Shown one piece after another: positions 1 through 6,309 of a DNA stretch of 33,349 nt. The position numbers and the translations under genes are program-made. This DNA comes from CAZTVF01 sp964616985 (lineage in GTDB: Bacteria; Planctomycetota; Phycisphaerae; SM23-33): NCBI GenBank assembly GCA_964616985.1, contig CAZTVF010000054.1, positions 1 to 33,349 on the forward strand. The letters run 5' to 3'. The notes beneath the pieces were generated by a model. It was not told where the DNA came from. It made no database searches and saw nothing but the letters and a program-made list of their open reading frames with translations. Position 1 is the first letter of the stretch. Each line of letters begins with the position of its first letter.

Positions 1-131
1 CGGGGGCGGAAGAAGCGAAACTGCCTCGGTAGTGGCCAATCGTCGCCCCGCCCGGACAAGCCGGGGCGGAGGCGGGAGGACTACAACCATTAGGCGAACA
101 CACCCGTACGGCAGCGGCGGCGCAAAAACAC

Positions 132-161
132 TTGGCAAAATGCGCGAAGGTCGCGTATGCT
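132..161 (+). promoter_or_regulatory. Sigma70-type promoter of tRNA-Ser
   Basis: A TTGGCA box (132-137) and a TATGCT box (156-161) are separated by 18 bases, close to the TTGACA/TATAAT consensus. Transcription would start near 168, about 14 bases before the mature tRNA. The assignment rests only on motif match and position. Confidence 0.5.
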
Positions 162-181
162 GCTGTGGTCGTGATGCACCC

Positions 182-268
<87 letters not shown>

Positions 269-271
269 CTT

Positions 272-303
272 AAAGCCCCGTCCTGAAGAAGGCGGGGCTT
301 TTT
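272..303 (+). terminator. Rho-independent terminator of tRNA-Ser
   Basis: AAAGCCCCG (272-280) pairs with CGGGGCTTT (293-301) around a 12-base loop and runs into a T stretch. It starts four bases after the tRNA, so it ends the tRNA transcript. Confidence 0.9.
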
Positions 304-327
304 CATGCGCCAAACTGCTGAAGGTAA

Positions 328-436
328 CCGTTCGGCGCTGTAGAGGCCCGGGACGTCACCCACATCTGACAGCGCCGAACGGCAAGCCGCCGCCAAGGCC
401 TTACTCCCAGAATCAAGCGTGAAGGACTACTGGTAG
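328..436 (+). repeat. Palindromic repeat, copy 1 (loop inverted relative to copy 2)
   Basis: A 14-bp perfect inverted repeat, CCGTTCGGCGCTGT (328-341) and its complement (369-382), encloses a 27-base loop. It is followed by a tail (383-436) that ends in a frame reading KDYW-stop. The same stem and tail occur at 2977-3095, but the loop there is in the opposite orientation. I see no protein gene between 304 and 586: the rest of the stretch is this repeat and the hairpin family at 496-574. Confidence 0.75.
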
Positions 437-495
437 GGACAGACGTGGGCTCGAGAAAGTGGAACCTGCGACTGGGATTGGGTTGGCGGAGTAGA

Positions 496-574
496 CATGC
501 TTTGGGCCCTGCGGGCCTAAAAGCATGGCACCCCGCTTAGGAGCATGGCACCCGGCCTAAAAGCATGGCACCCG
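496..574. repeat. CATGCTTTT hairpin family, copy with partial duplications
   Basis: A hairpin with outer arms CATGCTTT/AAAAGCATG and an inner GGGCCC/GGGCCT region spans 496-527. It is followed by two partial repeats of the motif AGCATGGCACCC at 542-552 and 560-571. The same hairpin recurs at 17374-17405 and 26722-26753. It lies just beyond the stop codon of the minus-strand endonuclease IV gene and could act as a processing or termination structure, although there is no clear T run. Confidence 0.7.
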
Positions 575-586
575 GCCCAACGCGGC

Positions 587-1432
587 TTACTGGATCAGCC
601 CTCGCATGACCTCGGCGTTGACCTCGTCCCAATCGCGGCCGTGCTCGTCGAGCTCTTTGGGCGTCTCCAGGATCATGGGCACGTCGGCGAAGCGGGCGTC
701 GTTGGCCAGCCAGCGGAAGACCTCCAGGCCCAGCTTGCCGTGCCCGATGTGCGCGTGGCGGTCCCAGTGCGAATTGAACTCGGTCTTGGAATCGTTGAGG
801 TGGATGGCCAGCAGGTTCGCCGGCCGGCTCTGCTTTTCGAGCGGCGGCCCCATGGCGTCATACGCGTCGCGAGTGCGGATGTCGTAGCCGGCGGCGAAGA
901 CGTGGCAGGTGTCGAGGCAGACGCCGACGCGTTTGCAGGGCCGCAGTTGCCGCAGCACCTCGGCGAGGTTCTCGAACCGCCCGCCGACGCTGCCGCCCCC
1001 GCCGGCCGTGGTCCCCAGCAGCACCTTGGCCGAGCCGCGCCCGCAGGCGGCGAAGACCTCCTTGAGTCCTTCGGCGATCAGGCGGATGCCCTCGGCCAGC
1101 ACGGCGTTGGAGCCCGGGTGGACGACCAGGTATTCCATGCCGAGTCGCTCGCAGCGGCAGTAGTCCTCGACGATCGCGTCGATGCTCTTGCGGCGGATCT
1201 CGTCGCTGCCGGCGAGGTTCAGCAGGTACGACCCGTGCGCGACGATGGGGCCGATCTTCAGCTCGCGCCGCGTGCGGCGGAACAGCTCCACGTCGGCATC
1301 GCTCAGCACGCCAGCCCGCCACTGCCGCTGGTTGCGGACGAACATCGCCATCGCGTCAAAGCCGTACTGCCTGGCCTTGATCAGCGCGTTGTGCAACCCG
1401 CCGGCGATGCTGAGATGCGAACCCAGAAGCAT
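587..1432 (-). CDS. nfo: Deoxyribonuclease IV (AP endonuclease, Nfo family) with one altered zinc ligand
   Basis: The product is a TIM-barrel apurinic/apyrimidinic endonuclease, about 281 residues, the usual family length. It cuts DNA 5' of abasic sites in base-excision repair. Motifs in order: GSHLSIAGG at the N-terminus, VAHGSYLLNLA, VVHPGS, CLDTCHVFAAGYDI, HLNDSK, DRHAHIGHG and ILETPKE. Counted from the ATG at 1432, these supply the expected metal ligands H66, H105, D174, H177, H211, D224, H226 and E256. The ninth ligand, normally the Glu in a 'LLExTAGQG' motif, is Gly140 here (codon GGG at 1013-1015), and the following Gln is also Gly. An in-frame TTG at 1438 is an alternative start; the ATG gives the family-like N-terminus. 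Family identity is certain, but activity is doubtful if the substitution is real. Confidence 0.93.
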   Translation of the reverse strand: MLLGSHLSIAGGLHNALIKARQYGFDAMAMFVRNQRQWRAGVLSDADVELFRRTRRELKIGPIVAHGSYLLNLAGSDEIRRKSIDAIVEDYCRCERLGMEYLVVHPGSNAVLAEGIRLIAEGLKEVFAACGRGSAKVLLGTTAGGGGSVGGRFENLAEVLRQLRPCKRVGVCLDTCHVFAAGYDIRTRDAYDAMGPPLEKQSRPANLLAIHLNDSKTEFNSHWDRHAHIGHGKLGLEVFRWLANDARFADVPMILETPKELDEHGRDWDEVNAEVMRGLIQ

Positions 1433-1506
1433 GCGCAAGTTTATACTTCAATCGCTCGCGCATTGCGAGCCGGCGGAGGCATCACGGCCGCGCGATGCGG
1501 CAGGCC

Positions 1507-2856
1507 TCATTTGTCCGCCCTGCCCTCGCCGAAACCGAACGCGCCGAGGTCGGCCTTGGCGTCGGGCTTGAAGCCGCCGCGGGGCTCGACAGCCAGCGGG
1601 GCCTTGTACTGCAGCAGCGGCTGAAGGTTGGGCTCCTCGCCGGCCGGCGTGGGCTGCGTGATCTTCGACCACGGCAGGCCGGCGGCGACGATCGAGGCGT
1701 CGGCGGACTTGAGATGGTAGTCGCCCTTGGCGGCGTTAACGAACGGCGGAGCGGCCGCACAGAGGAAGGAATTCTCGAACTTCGCCCCCTGGGGCAGTTC
1801 GAAGGAGGGCCTCAGCCAGTTGCACGCCCCGCCGGCGCTGGCGGCCTTGCCGCGGCGGCCGATGTTGACGAGCACCTGGTTCTTCTGGCCGCGGCCGCCA
1901 TCCCAGACGAGGTTGTTGATCATCCGCGTGCCGGCCTGCGGCGACGACAGATCCACCACCGGAGATATGAATGGCGTCACAATCGTGTTGTGCACCAGGT
2001 GCAGCGTGCCGTCATGCTCGTTGCCGCCGTCCTGGCCGAAGTGGATCACCGTGCGGTTGCCGCTGCAGGCGGGGCTCTTGACGATCACGTTGCCCAGCAG
2101 CACCGCGTCGCTGCCGGGGGCGGTGGTGTCGCCCTTGGCGTCGACGAGGTCGAACTCGCGGTTGGCTGAATCGTGCACGTAGCTGTACATCACCCGCGTG
2201 AAATGGGCGCGGCTCTTGACGTTGTGCCCGGTCAGGCTGGAGTGCACCTCGCACGCCCACAGCGTGACGCCCGCCCCGCCCAGGTACAGGTTGTGGTTCT
2301 GGCCGGGCTCCCTGGCGTCGCCGTTGGAGTGGATCAGGCAGCTCTCGATCCGCTGGTTGGCGCCCCGGGCGGCGCCGTCGCCGTTGGACATGATGCCCAT
2401 GTCGCAGGCACGGATCTCGCAGTTGCGGATGGTGACGTTGTCGGCCTGGTTGATGCGAACGCCCGCGCCGTTGTGGGTCTCGTTGTGGGCGCCGAAAAGC
2501 TCGAAGCCCTCCAGCGTGCCGCCGCCGGCCTGGGGGTCGAACTGGAAGATCGCCCGCGGCACGGCCCCCGCGCCGCTGTACATGAACCCCCTGCCGCTGA
2601 GTGCGACGCGCTGGCCGGGCCCGGCCGGCACGGCCCGCACCGTGATGCGCTCCTTGCGGACCATGACCGCGACCATTTCGTAGGGCTTGTCCCCCTCGGC
2701 CGGATGCACGAGGATGGTATCCCCCGGCTGGGCCTTCTCGAGCGCCTCGACGATGCCTGCATGGGCCTTGCCCGGCCCCACCGCCAACTCCGCCGCCGCC
2801 CCGACTGCCGACACGCACATCACGACCGCCACAGCAATAGTTCCTGTGTGCCGCAT
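1507..2856 (-). CDS. Secreted right-handed parallel beta-helix protein
   Basis: 449 residues. It has a clear Sec signal peptide at residues 1-22 (MRHTG, a hydrophobic run, then AVGAAAE). The body contains many short strands with the spacing of pectin-lyase-like beta-helices: VTIRNCEIRACDMGIMSNGDG, IESCLIHSNG, VTLWACEVHSS, THFTRVMYSYVHDS-type turns and LVHNTIVTPF. The opening 'GIVEALEKAQPGDTILVHPAEG' resembles the start of periplasmic copper-binding/beta-helix (NosD-like) and DUF1565-type domains. A substrate cannot be assigned; such proteins are often polysaccharide lyases or surface carbohydrate-binding proteins. The start is supported by TAGGAG eight bases upstream of the ATG. It lies 74 bases upstream of nfo on the same strand but is functionally unrelated. 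Confidence 0.8.
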   Translation of the reverse strand: MRHTGTIAVAVVMCVSAVGAAAELAVGPGKAHAGIVEALEKAQPGDTILVHPAEGDKPYEMVAVMVRKERITVRAVPAGPGQRVALSGRGFMYSGAGAVPRAIFQFDPQAGGGTLEGFELFGAHNETHNGAGVRINQADNVTIRNCEIRACDMGIMSNGDGAARGANQRIESCLIHSNGDAREPGQNHNLYLGGAGVTLWACEVHSSLTGHNVKSRAHFTRVMYSYVHDSANREFDLVDAKGDTTAPGSDAVLLGNVIVKSPACSGNRTVIHFGQDGGNEHDGTLHLVHNTIVTPFISPVVDLSSPQAGTRMINNLVWDGGRGQKNQVLVNIGRRGKAASAGGACNWLRPSFELPQGAKFENSFLCAAAPPFVNAAKGDYHLKSADASIVAAGLPWSKITQPTPAGEEPNLQPLLQYKAPLAVEPRGGFKPDAKADLGAFGFGEGRADK

Positions 2857-2976
2857 GGCGAGCTCCTAAGAGATGTTCATATCTCATCGGCACCGCCCGC
2901 GCCGAAACAACAGGAGATCGGCGCCAGGTAATCTTGCGATTTACTCGCGCTGTGGTTCAGCACAACGGGGTGCGTT

Positions 2977-3095
2977 GGGCGGTGGCTTGCCGTTCGGCGC
3001 TGTCAGATATGGGGGCGCCCTGGGGCTTCTACAGCGCCGAACGGCAAGCCGCCGCCAAAGCCCTATTCCCAGATGCGACCCTGAAGGACTACTGG
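2977..3095 (+). repeat. Palindromic repeat, copy 2
   Basis: The left arm (2977-3003) and right arm (3031-3057) form a 27-bp inverted repeat with 25 matches, enclosing a 27-base loop. The stem core CCGTTCGGCGCTGT and the downstream tail match the copy at 328-436, but the loop matches better after reverse complementation. The tail ends at TACTGG, where the MITE-like element at 3096 begins. No gene is visible between 2857 and 3329: this repeat and the following element account for most of it. Confidence 0.78.
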
Positions 3096-3334
3096 TGTAG
3101 TGGCACGAAAGTATGCTTGCTTATCGGCGTCTCAAAATCCAAAACTCGAAATACGAAGTCCGAAACAAATTCAAAACAGCAGGACCAAAATATCGTCTTT
3201 GCCTTGCCTGCCTTGCTGTTTTCGAGATTTTCGTTTGCTTGCTGCTTTGCCGTTTGCTGTTTGTTTCGGATTTCGTGTTTCGGATTTCGAGTTTGCGATA
3301 GCGACATAAATCAGCATCAGCGTGAAACACTACA
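3096..3334. mobile_element. MITE-like element, 239 bp, copy 1
   Basis: It is bounded by TGTAGTG (3096-3102) and CACTACA (3328-3334), a 7-bp terminal inverted repeat. It is AT-rich compared with its surroundings. Internal inverted blocks of CGAAATCCGAAA type lie near both ends. A second copy of nearly identical length (238 bp) lies at 19423-19660 in the same orientation, sharing the right-hand end GCATCAGCGTGAAACACTACA-like sequence and the central GTTTGCTTGCTGCTTTGCCGTTT-like block. It carries no transposase. Short ORFs across it are frame artefacts of the repeat. Its right end supplies the stop codon of the oxidoreductase gene. Confidence 0.72.
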
Positions 3335-4757
3335 CTAGTTCCCCCCCGACCAATGGCAGCGAGGATAGCTTTGCGAAGGCGGGTTCGACGGCGCGGTCGC
3401 GGGCGAGTTGGGCGACCAGGGCGGCGGCATCGAGCTGGCGCGGCGTGCATTGGTGCTCGATGCTCATGGCCGCGGCCACGCCGGCGGCCTGGCCGGTGGC
3501 CATGCACGTCTGCTGGATCCGCAGCGATGATTCGGCCACGTGCTCGGCCGAGATGCACCGCCCCGCCATCAGCAGGTTGTCGATGCCCGCGGCCACGATG
3601 CACCCGTAGCGAATGTCGAAGTAGTCGCCCGCCAGCAGCCGCTCATGGCGGGCCTTGTACGCCGACGCCCCGCGATCGACCGCCGGGGCGGTGTAGCTGT
3701 CGGCCGGCCAGACGTCGATATCCCACGACGAGCGGGCGATGCCGTCGGGGTGCTTGCGGAACTCCGTCGCGTCGGCCGTCGTCACGGTGGCCAGGCCGGC
3801 CAGGCGGCGGCTGGAGCGAATGCCGATCTGACTGCTGGTGTCCAGCAGGTAAGCCTGCTCGAACCCCGGCATGCAGGTCCGGTAGGCCCGGGCCGCCTGC
3901 AGGGCCTGGCAGCGGCCCTCGCGTTCGGCGGCCGTCAGCTGCCAGGGGTCCAGCGGGTCGATCTTCAGAACGCGGCTGAGCACCGAGAGCACCTCGCGCC
4001 GCTGCGGCGTCAGCCGCCAAAGGCGATATCGGAAGTACGCCAGCAGCCGCTGCGGATTGGTGATGACGGGCGAATCGAATTCGCCGCGTTCGATGGCGGC
4101 CTGCAGCTGCGCGGCGGCCTGGCTGAGCTCATCCGGCGAGGCGGGCGGCATGTCGGGGACGTTGCCGAGCCGGAAGACTTTGGTCAGCGCCATCGCATAG
4201 GGATGGCGGCCATCGCCCTGCTGCCAGGGCACGCCCGCCTCGGCGGCCACGATGCCGTCGCCGGTGGCGTCGATGACCCGTCGGGCCAGCACGACGCGGC
4301 GGCCCGCCCTCGTCTCGGCCGCGACGCCGCAGGCGGCGCCGTCGCGCACGATGGCCGTGGCGGCGTAGACGTGGTGCAGCAACTGCACGCCGGCGGCGGC
4401 GATCAGCTGGTCCCACGCGAACTTGACCATCTCGGGGTCCACACAGCTGCGGATCTGCCCCGGCGAAAAGACCATCTCGCCCACGCCGTCGAGACGTTTA
4501 AGCGCGGCGATATACTCGTGCCAGATGCCCTGGAAGTCGGCGCCGTTGGTCGAGAGGATCACGGCCACCAGCTGCGAGACGGTTGCCCCGCCGAGGTAAC
4601 CCTCGCGTTCGAGCAGGAGCGTGCGTGCCCCCCGCCTGGCCGCGGCGATCGCGGCAGCGCACCCCGCCGGCCCGCCGCCGCACACGACGACGTCATACTG
4701 CCCCATCACGGGCACATCCCGCGCGGGCTCGCGATACATCGAACCGCTGTCGTGCAT
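3330..4757 (-). CDS. FAD-dependent oxidoreductase (FAD_oxidored family, PF12831-like)
   Basis: 475 residues with an N-terminal Rossmann motif YDVVVCGGGPAGCAAAIAAARRG (GxGxxG at 27-32, acidic Glu50 closing the fold), an EREGYLGG segment, an ATGDG motif around residue 165, and a C-terminal FAD-contacting stretch NLLMAGRCISAEHVAESS...TGQAAGVAAA. This pattern is typical of a family of flavin oxidoreductases common in planctomycetes. The substrate is unknown. No signal peptide or Fe-S motif is seen, so it is likely cytoplasmic. The ATG is preceded by GGGAGAG. The TAG stop at 3330-3332 and the last two or so residues come from the edge of the repeat element at 3096-3334, so the native C-terminus may have been replaced. 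Confidence 0.85.
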   Translation of the reverse strand: MHDSGSMYREPARDVPVMGQYDVVVCGGGPAGCAAAIAAARRGARTLLLEREGYLGGATVSQLVAVILSTNGADFQGIWHEYIAALKRLDGVGEMVFSPGQIRSCVDPEMVKFAWDQLIAAAGVQLLHHVYAATAIVRDGAACGVAAETRAGRRVVLARRVIDATGDGIVAAEAGVPWQQGDGRHPYAMALTKVFRLGNVPDMPPASPDELSQAAAQLQAAIERGEFDSPVITNPQRLLAYFRYRLWRLTPQRREVLSVLSRVLKIDPLDPWQLTAAEREGRCQALQAARAYRTCMPGFEQAYLLDTSSQIGIRSSRRLAGLATVTTADATEFRKHPDGIARSSWDIDVWPADSYTAPAVDRGASAYKARHERLLAGDYFDIRYGCIVAAGIDNLLMAGRCISAEHVAESSLRIQQTCMATGQAAGVAAAMSIEHQCTPRQLDAAALVAQLARDRAVEPAFAKLSSLPLVGGELV

Positions 4758-4850
4758 GCAATCTCTCCCTCAAGTCATCATTCGAGAAGTCTTCGCCATT
4801 CGCCGCCCGCCCCAACCGCGCCACCGACCGTGTCCCGACAGCGCACCGAC

Positions 4851-4884
4851 GGTGCCACCCCCAAACAAGTTTGGGGGTGGCACC
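4851..4884. repeat. Solo GGTGCCACCCCCAAAC hairpin
   Basis: A 16-bp perfect inverted repeat, GGTGCCACCCCCAAAC, with a two-base centre. The same hairpin borders the larger elements at 8945-9188 and 24455-24703. Here it stands alone in the divergent gap between the oxidoreductase and pseudopilin genes. Confidence 0.85.
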
Positions 4885-5212
4885 GAGCAGGACTCACGAA
4901 GACCGTGGCACCCGCTGGGTCGGCCACTTCTGCCAAGCACATGATTGCCGCGCCGTGCCCGCCGGACAAGGAAATTCAGGGACGCAAGCGGCACCGGCTG
5001 TTTTGTCTTTGTCGAGCAAGCCGCCCCCGCGGGCGCCGCCATATATAAGGAGAGGGCCTTTCTTGCGGAAACTGCAACAAAAGTTCATTACGTTGCTGAA
5101 GTGACGAACGCAGCCGCCCGATGATGACACAAGAGCCACCGGCAGGTCGATATCGGACCCAGGGACAAGGGTGAGGGTCGGGAACCGTCTGCCATCAGAC
5201 TCGGAGATTGCC
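4885..5212. other. Intergenic leader upstream of the pseudopilin gene
   Basis: No protein gene or recognised riboswitch is visible. A TATATAAGGAG stretch (5041-5051) could be part of a promoter or a vestigial ribosome-binding site, but I cannot match a -35 box. The 5050-5212 stretch would be a 5' leader if transcription starts there. Confidence 0.4.
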
Positions 5213-5656
5213 ATGAAGAGCAGGTCTGCATTCACGTTGGTGGAAATACTGATCGTCGTCGTGATCCTCGGCATCCTGGCGATGATCGTCGTTCCGCAGT
5301 TCTCGACGGCCTCCAGCGACGCGCGCGTCAACGCGATGGCCAGCGACCTCCAGACAATCCGCGCGCAGCTGCAGTTGTACAAAGCCCAGCATCTGGACAC
5401 ATACCCCGCGGCCGCCACGTTCGTGACGCAGATGACCAGCCGCACCAATTCCGCCGGCACGACCGGGACCGACCCGAACCTGTTCCCCTACGGGCCGTAC
5501 CTGATGAAGTTCCCGTCCAACGGTTACGTCAGCGGCGCCAACGCCAACGCGGTGGAAACGGGCACCGGCAACCCCGGCAGCGGCAACTACGGCTGGTATT
5601 TCAACACGAGCACCGGCAAGTTCTCGCCCGACGACGACGCCCACAGCGGGCTCTAA
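5213..5656 (+). CDS. Type II secretion/type IV pilin-like major pseudopilin (GspG-type)
   Basis: 147 residues. It begins MKSRSAFTLVEILIVVVILGILAMIVVPQF, a class III prepilin leader: a short basic leader, cleavage before Phe, Glu5 of the mature protein and a hydrophobic helix. The -1 residue is Ala instead of the usual Gly, which prepilin peptidases tolerate. The helix continues as SDARVNAMASDLQTIRAQLQLYKAQH, the pattern seen in many planctomycete GspG-like proteins. The C-terminal half is Gly/Asn-rich with the globular-domain motif GPYLMKFPSNGYVSG and GWYFNTSTGKF. GGAG lies upstream of the ATG. No other secretion genes are adjacent, so it is an orphan copy; whether it builds a pseudopilus or another surface fibre is unknown. 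Confidence 0.85.
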   Translation: MKSRSAFTLVEILIVVVILGILAMIVVPQFSTASSDARVNAMASDLQTIRAQLQLYKAQHLDTYPAAATFVTQMTSRTNSAGTTGTDPNLFPYGPYLMKFPSNGYVSGANANAVETGTGNPGSGNYGWYFNTSTGKFSPDDDAHSGL

Positions 5657-5732
5657 CCCTGCGCAACCGCAGCAGCGGTTCTGGCGCAGCGGTCCCTAAC
5701 ATGCCAGCCCACGGCCAGGGGCAGCGGCCTCA

Positions 5733-5890
5733 ACATGTCAGCCCACGGCGGAAGCCGTGGGTACGCAAGGTTGACCCACGTTTCCCAAGCCCCGCAGGGG
5801 CGGCACGCGAGCGGCCGCTGTGTCGCCCCTCCGGGGCTTGGAGTCTCAAGGCATTCTGGATCCCATGGCTCCCGCCATGGGCTGACTTGT
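5733..5890. repeat. Composite intergenic repeat with three hairpins
   Basis: Three inverted repeats lie in a row: CCCACGG/CCGTGGG (5742-5761 area), a larger AAGCCCCGCAGGGGCG/CGCCCCTCCGGGGCTT pair (5788-5840 area), and CCCATGG/CCATGGG (5868-5885 area). The outer parts are related in inverted orientation. No protein gene is supported between 5657 and 5993; short ORFs here read through the hairpins. Confidence 0.65.
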
Positions 5891-5993
5891 TTCGGGCAAT
5901 CAGGCCGGGGGACAATCACCCGGCAAGACGCCCAGTATGCGTTGCCGGAAACGTCGGGCGCACCTTCACCAAACGCAAAACCGCAACTTCGGC

Positions 5994-6021
5994 TTGACAC
6001 TCGTCGCCCGCGGTGTAAACT
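5994..6021 (+). promoter_or_regulatory. Sigma70-type promoter of tRNA-Phe
   Basis: A perfect TTGACA (5994-5999) is followed after 16 bases by TAAACT (6016-6021). The mature tRNA starts at 6032, at the expected distance. Confidence 0.6.
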
Positions 6022-6031
6022 TATCTTCGCC

Positions 6032-6104
6032 GGGTAGGTAGCTCAGCTGGTAGAGCACTTGACTGAAAATCAAGGTGTCGGCGGTTCAACTCCGCCCCTG
6101 CCCA
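6032..6104 (+). tRNA. tRNA-Phe (anticodon GAA)
   Basis: 73 bases. Acceptor GGGTAGG pairs with CCTGCCC (one G-U pair), the D arm is GCTC/GAGC, and anticodon stem CTTGA/TCAAG holds loop CTGAAAA with GAA at 6065-6067. T arm GGCGG/CCGCC holds loop TTCAACT, and the discriminator is A at 6104. CCA is not encoded. Confidence 0.97.
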
Positions 6105-6270
6105 TTTCGATTGCCGATTGACGAATGCCGATTGCCGATTGAGGCCAAAGGCACTTCGCGATGCCGCCACTTGCTCGCCCTCACCGCTGCCATTCCTGTT
6201 GATCAGCGCCTCTGCGCGGGTGCCGCCGCGTGCTTCGCTCAATCGGCAATGGGCAATCGGCAACCCATAG
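6105..6270. repeat. GCCGATTG/CAATCGGC repeat cluster
   Basis: Directly repeated GATTGCCGATTG units (6109-6142) are matched in inverted orientation by CAATCGGCAATGGGCAATCGGC (6240-6262). They belong to the same loose family as the CAATAGGCAATTGGC arrays at 15192, 17275 and 26660. They fill the gap between the tRNA and the protease gene. Confidence 0.6.
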
Positions 6271-6309
6271 CATCCGGTTGAGATTCCTGATAAAATACTC
6301 TTCCCGAAC

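Noticed and set aside
45..78. CGCCCCG/CGGGGCG hairpin near the left edge
   Set aside because: The stem is short and GC-only, with no T run and no visible gene to terminate.
3089..3338. Several short ORFs with FRVSDFEF-like sequences on both strands
   Set aside because: They are translations of the CGAAATCCGAAA repeat units of the MITE-like element; the same artefact appears at 19438-19664.
3540..5048. Open frame of 502 codons on the plus strand
   Set aside because: It is antisense to the FAD oxidoreductase and continues through the hairpin repeat; no motifs.
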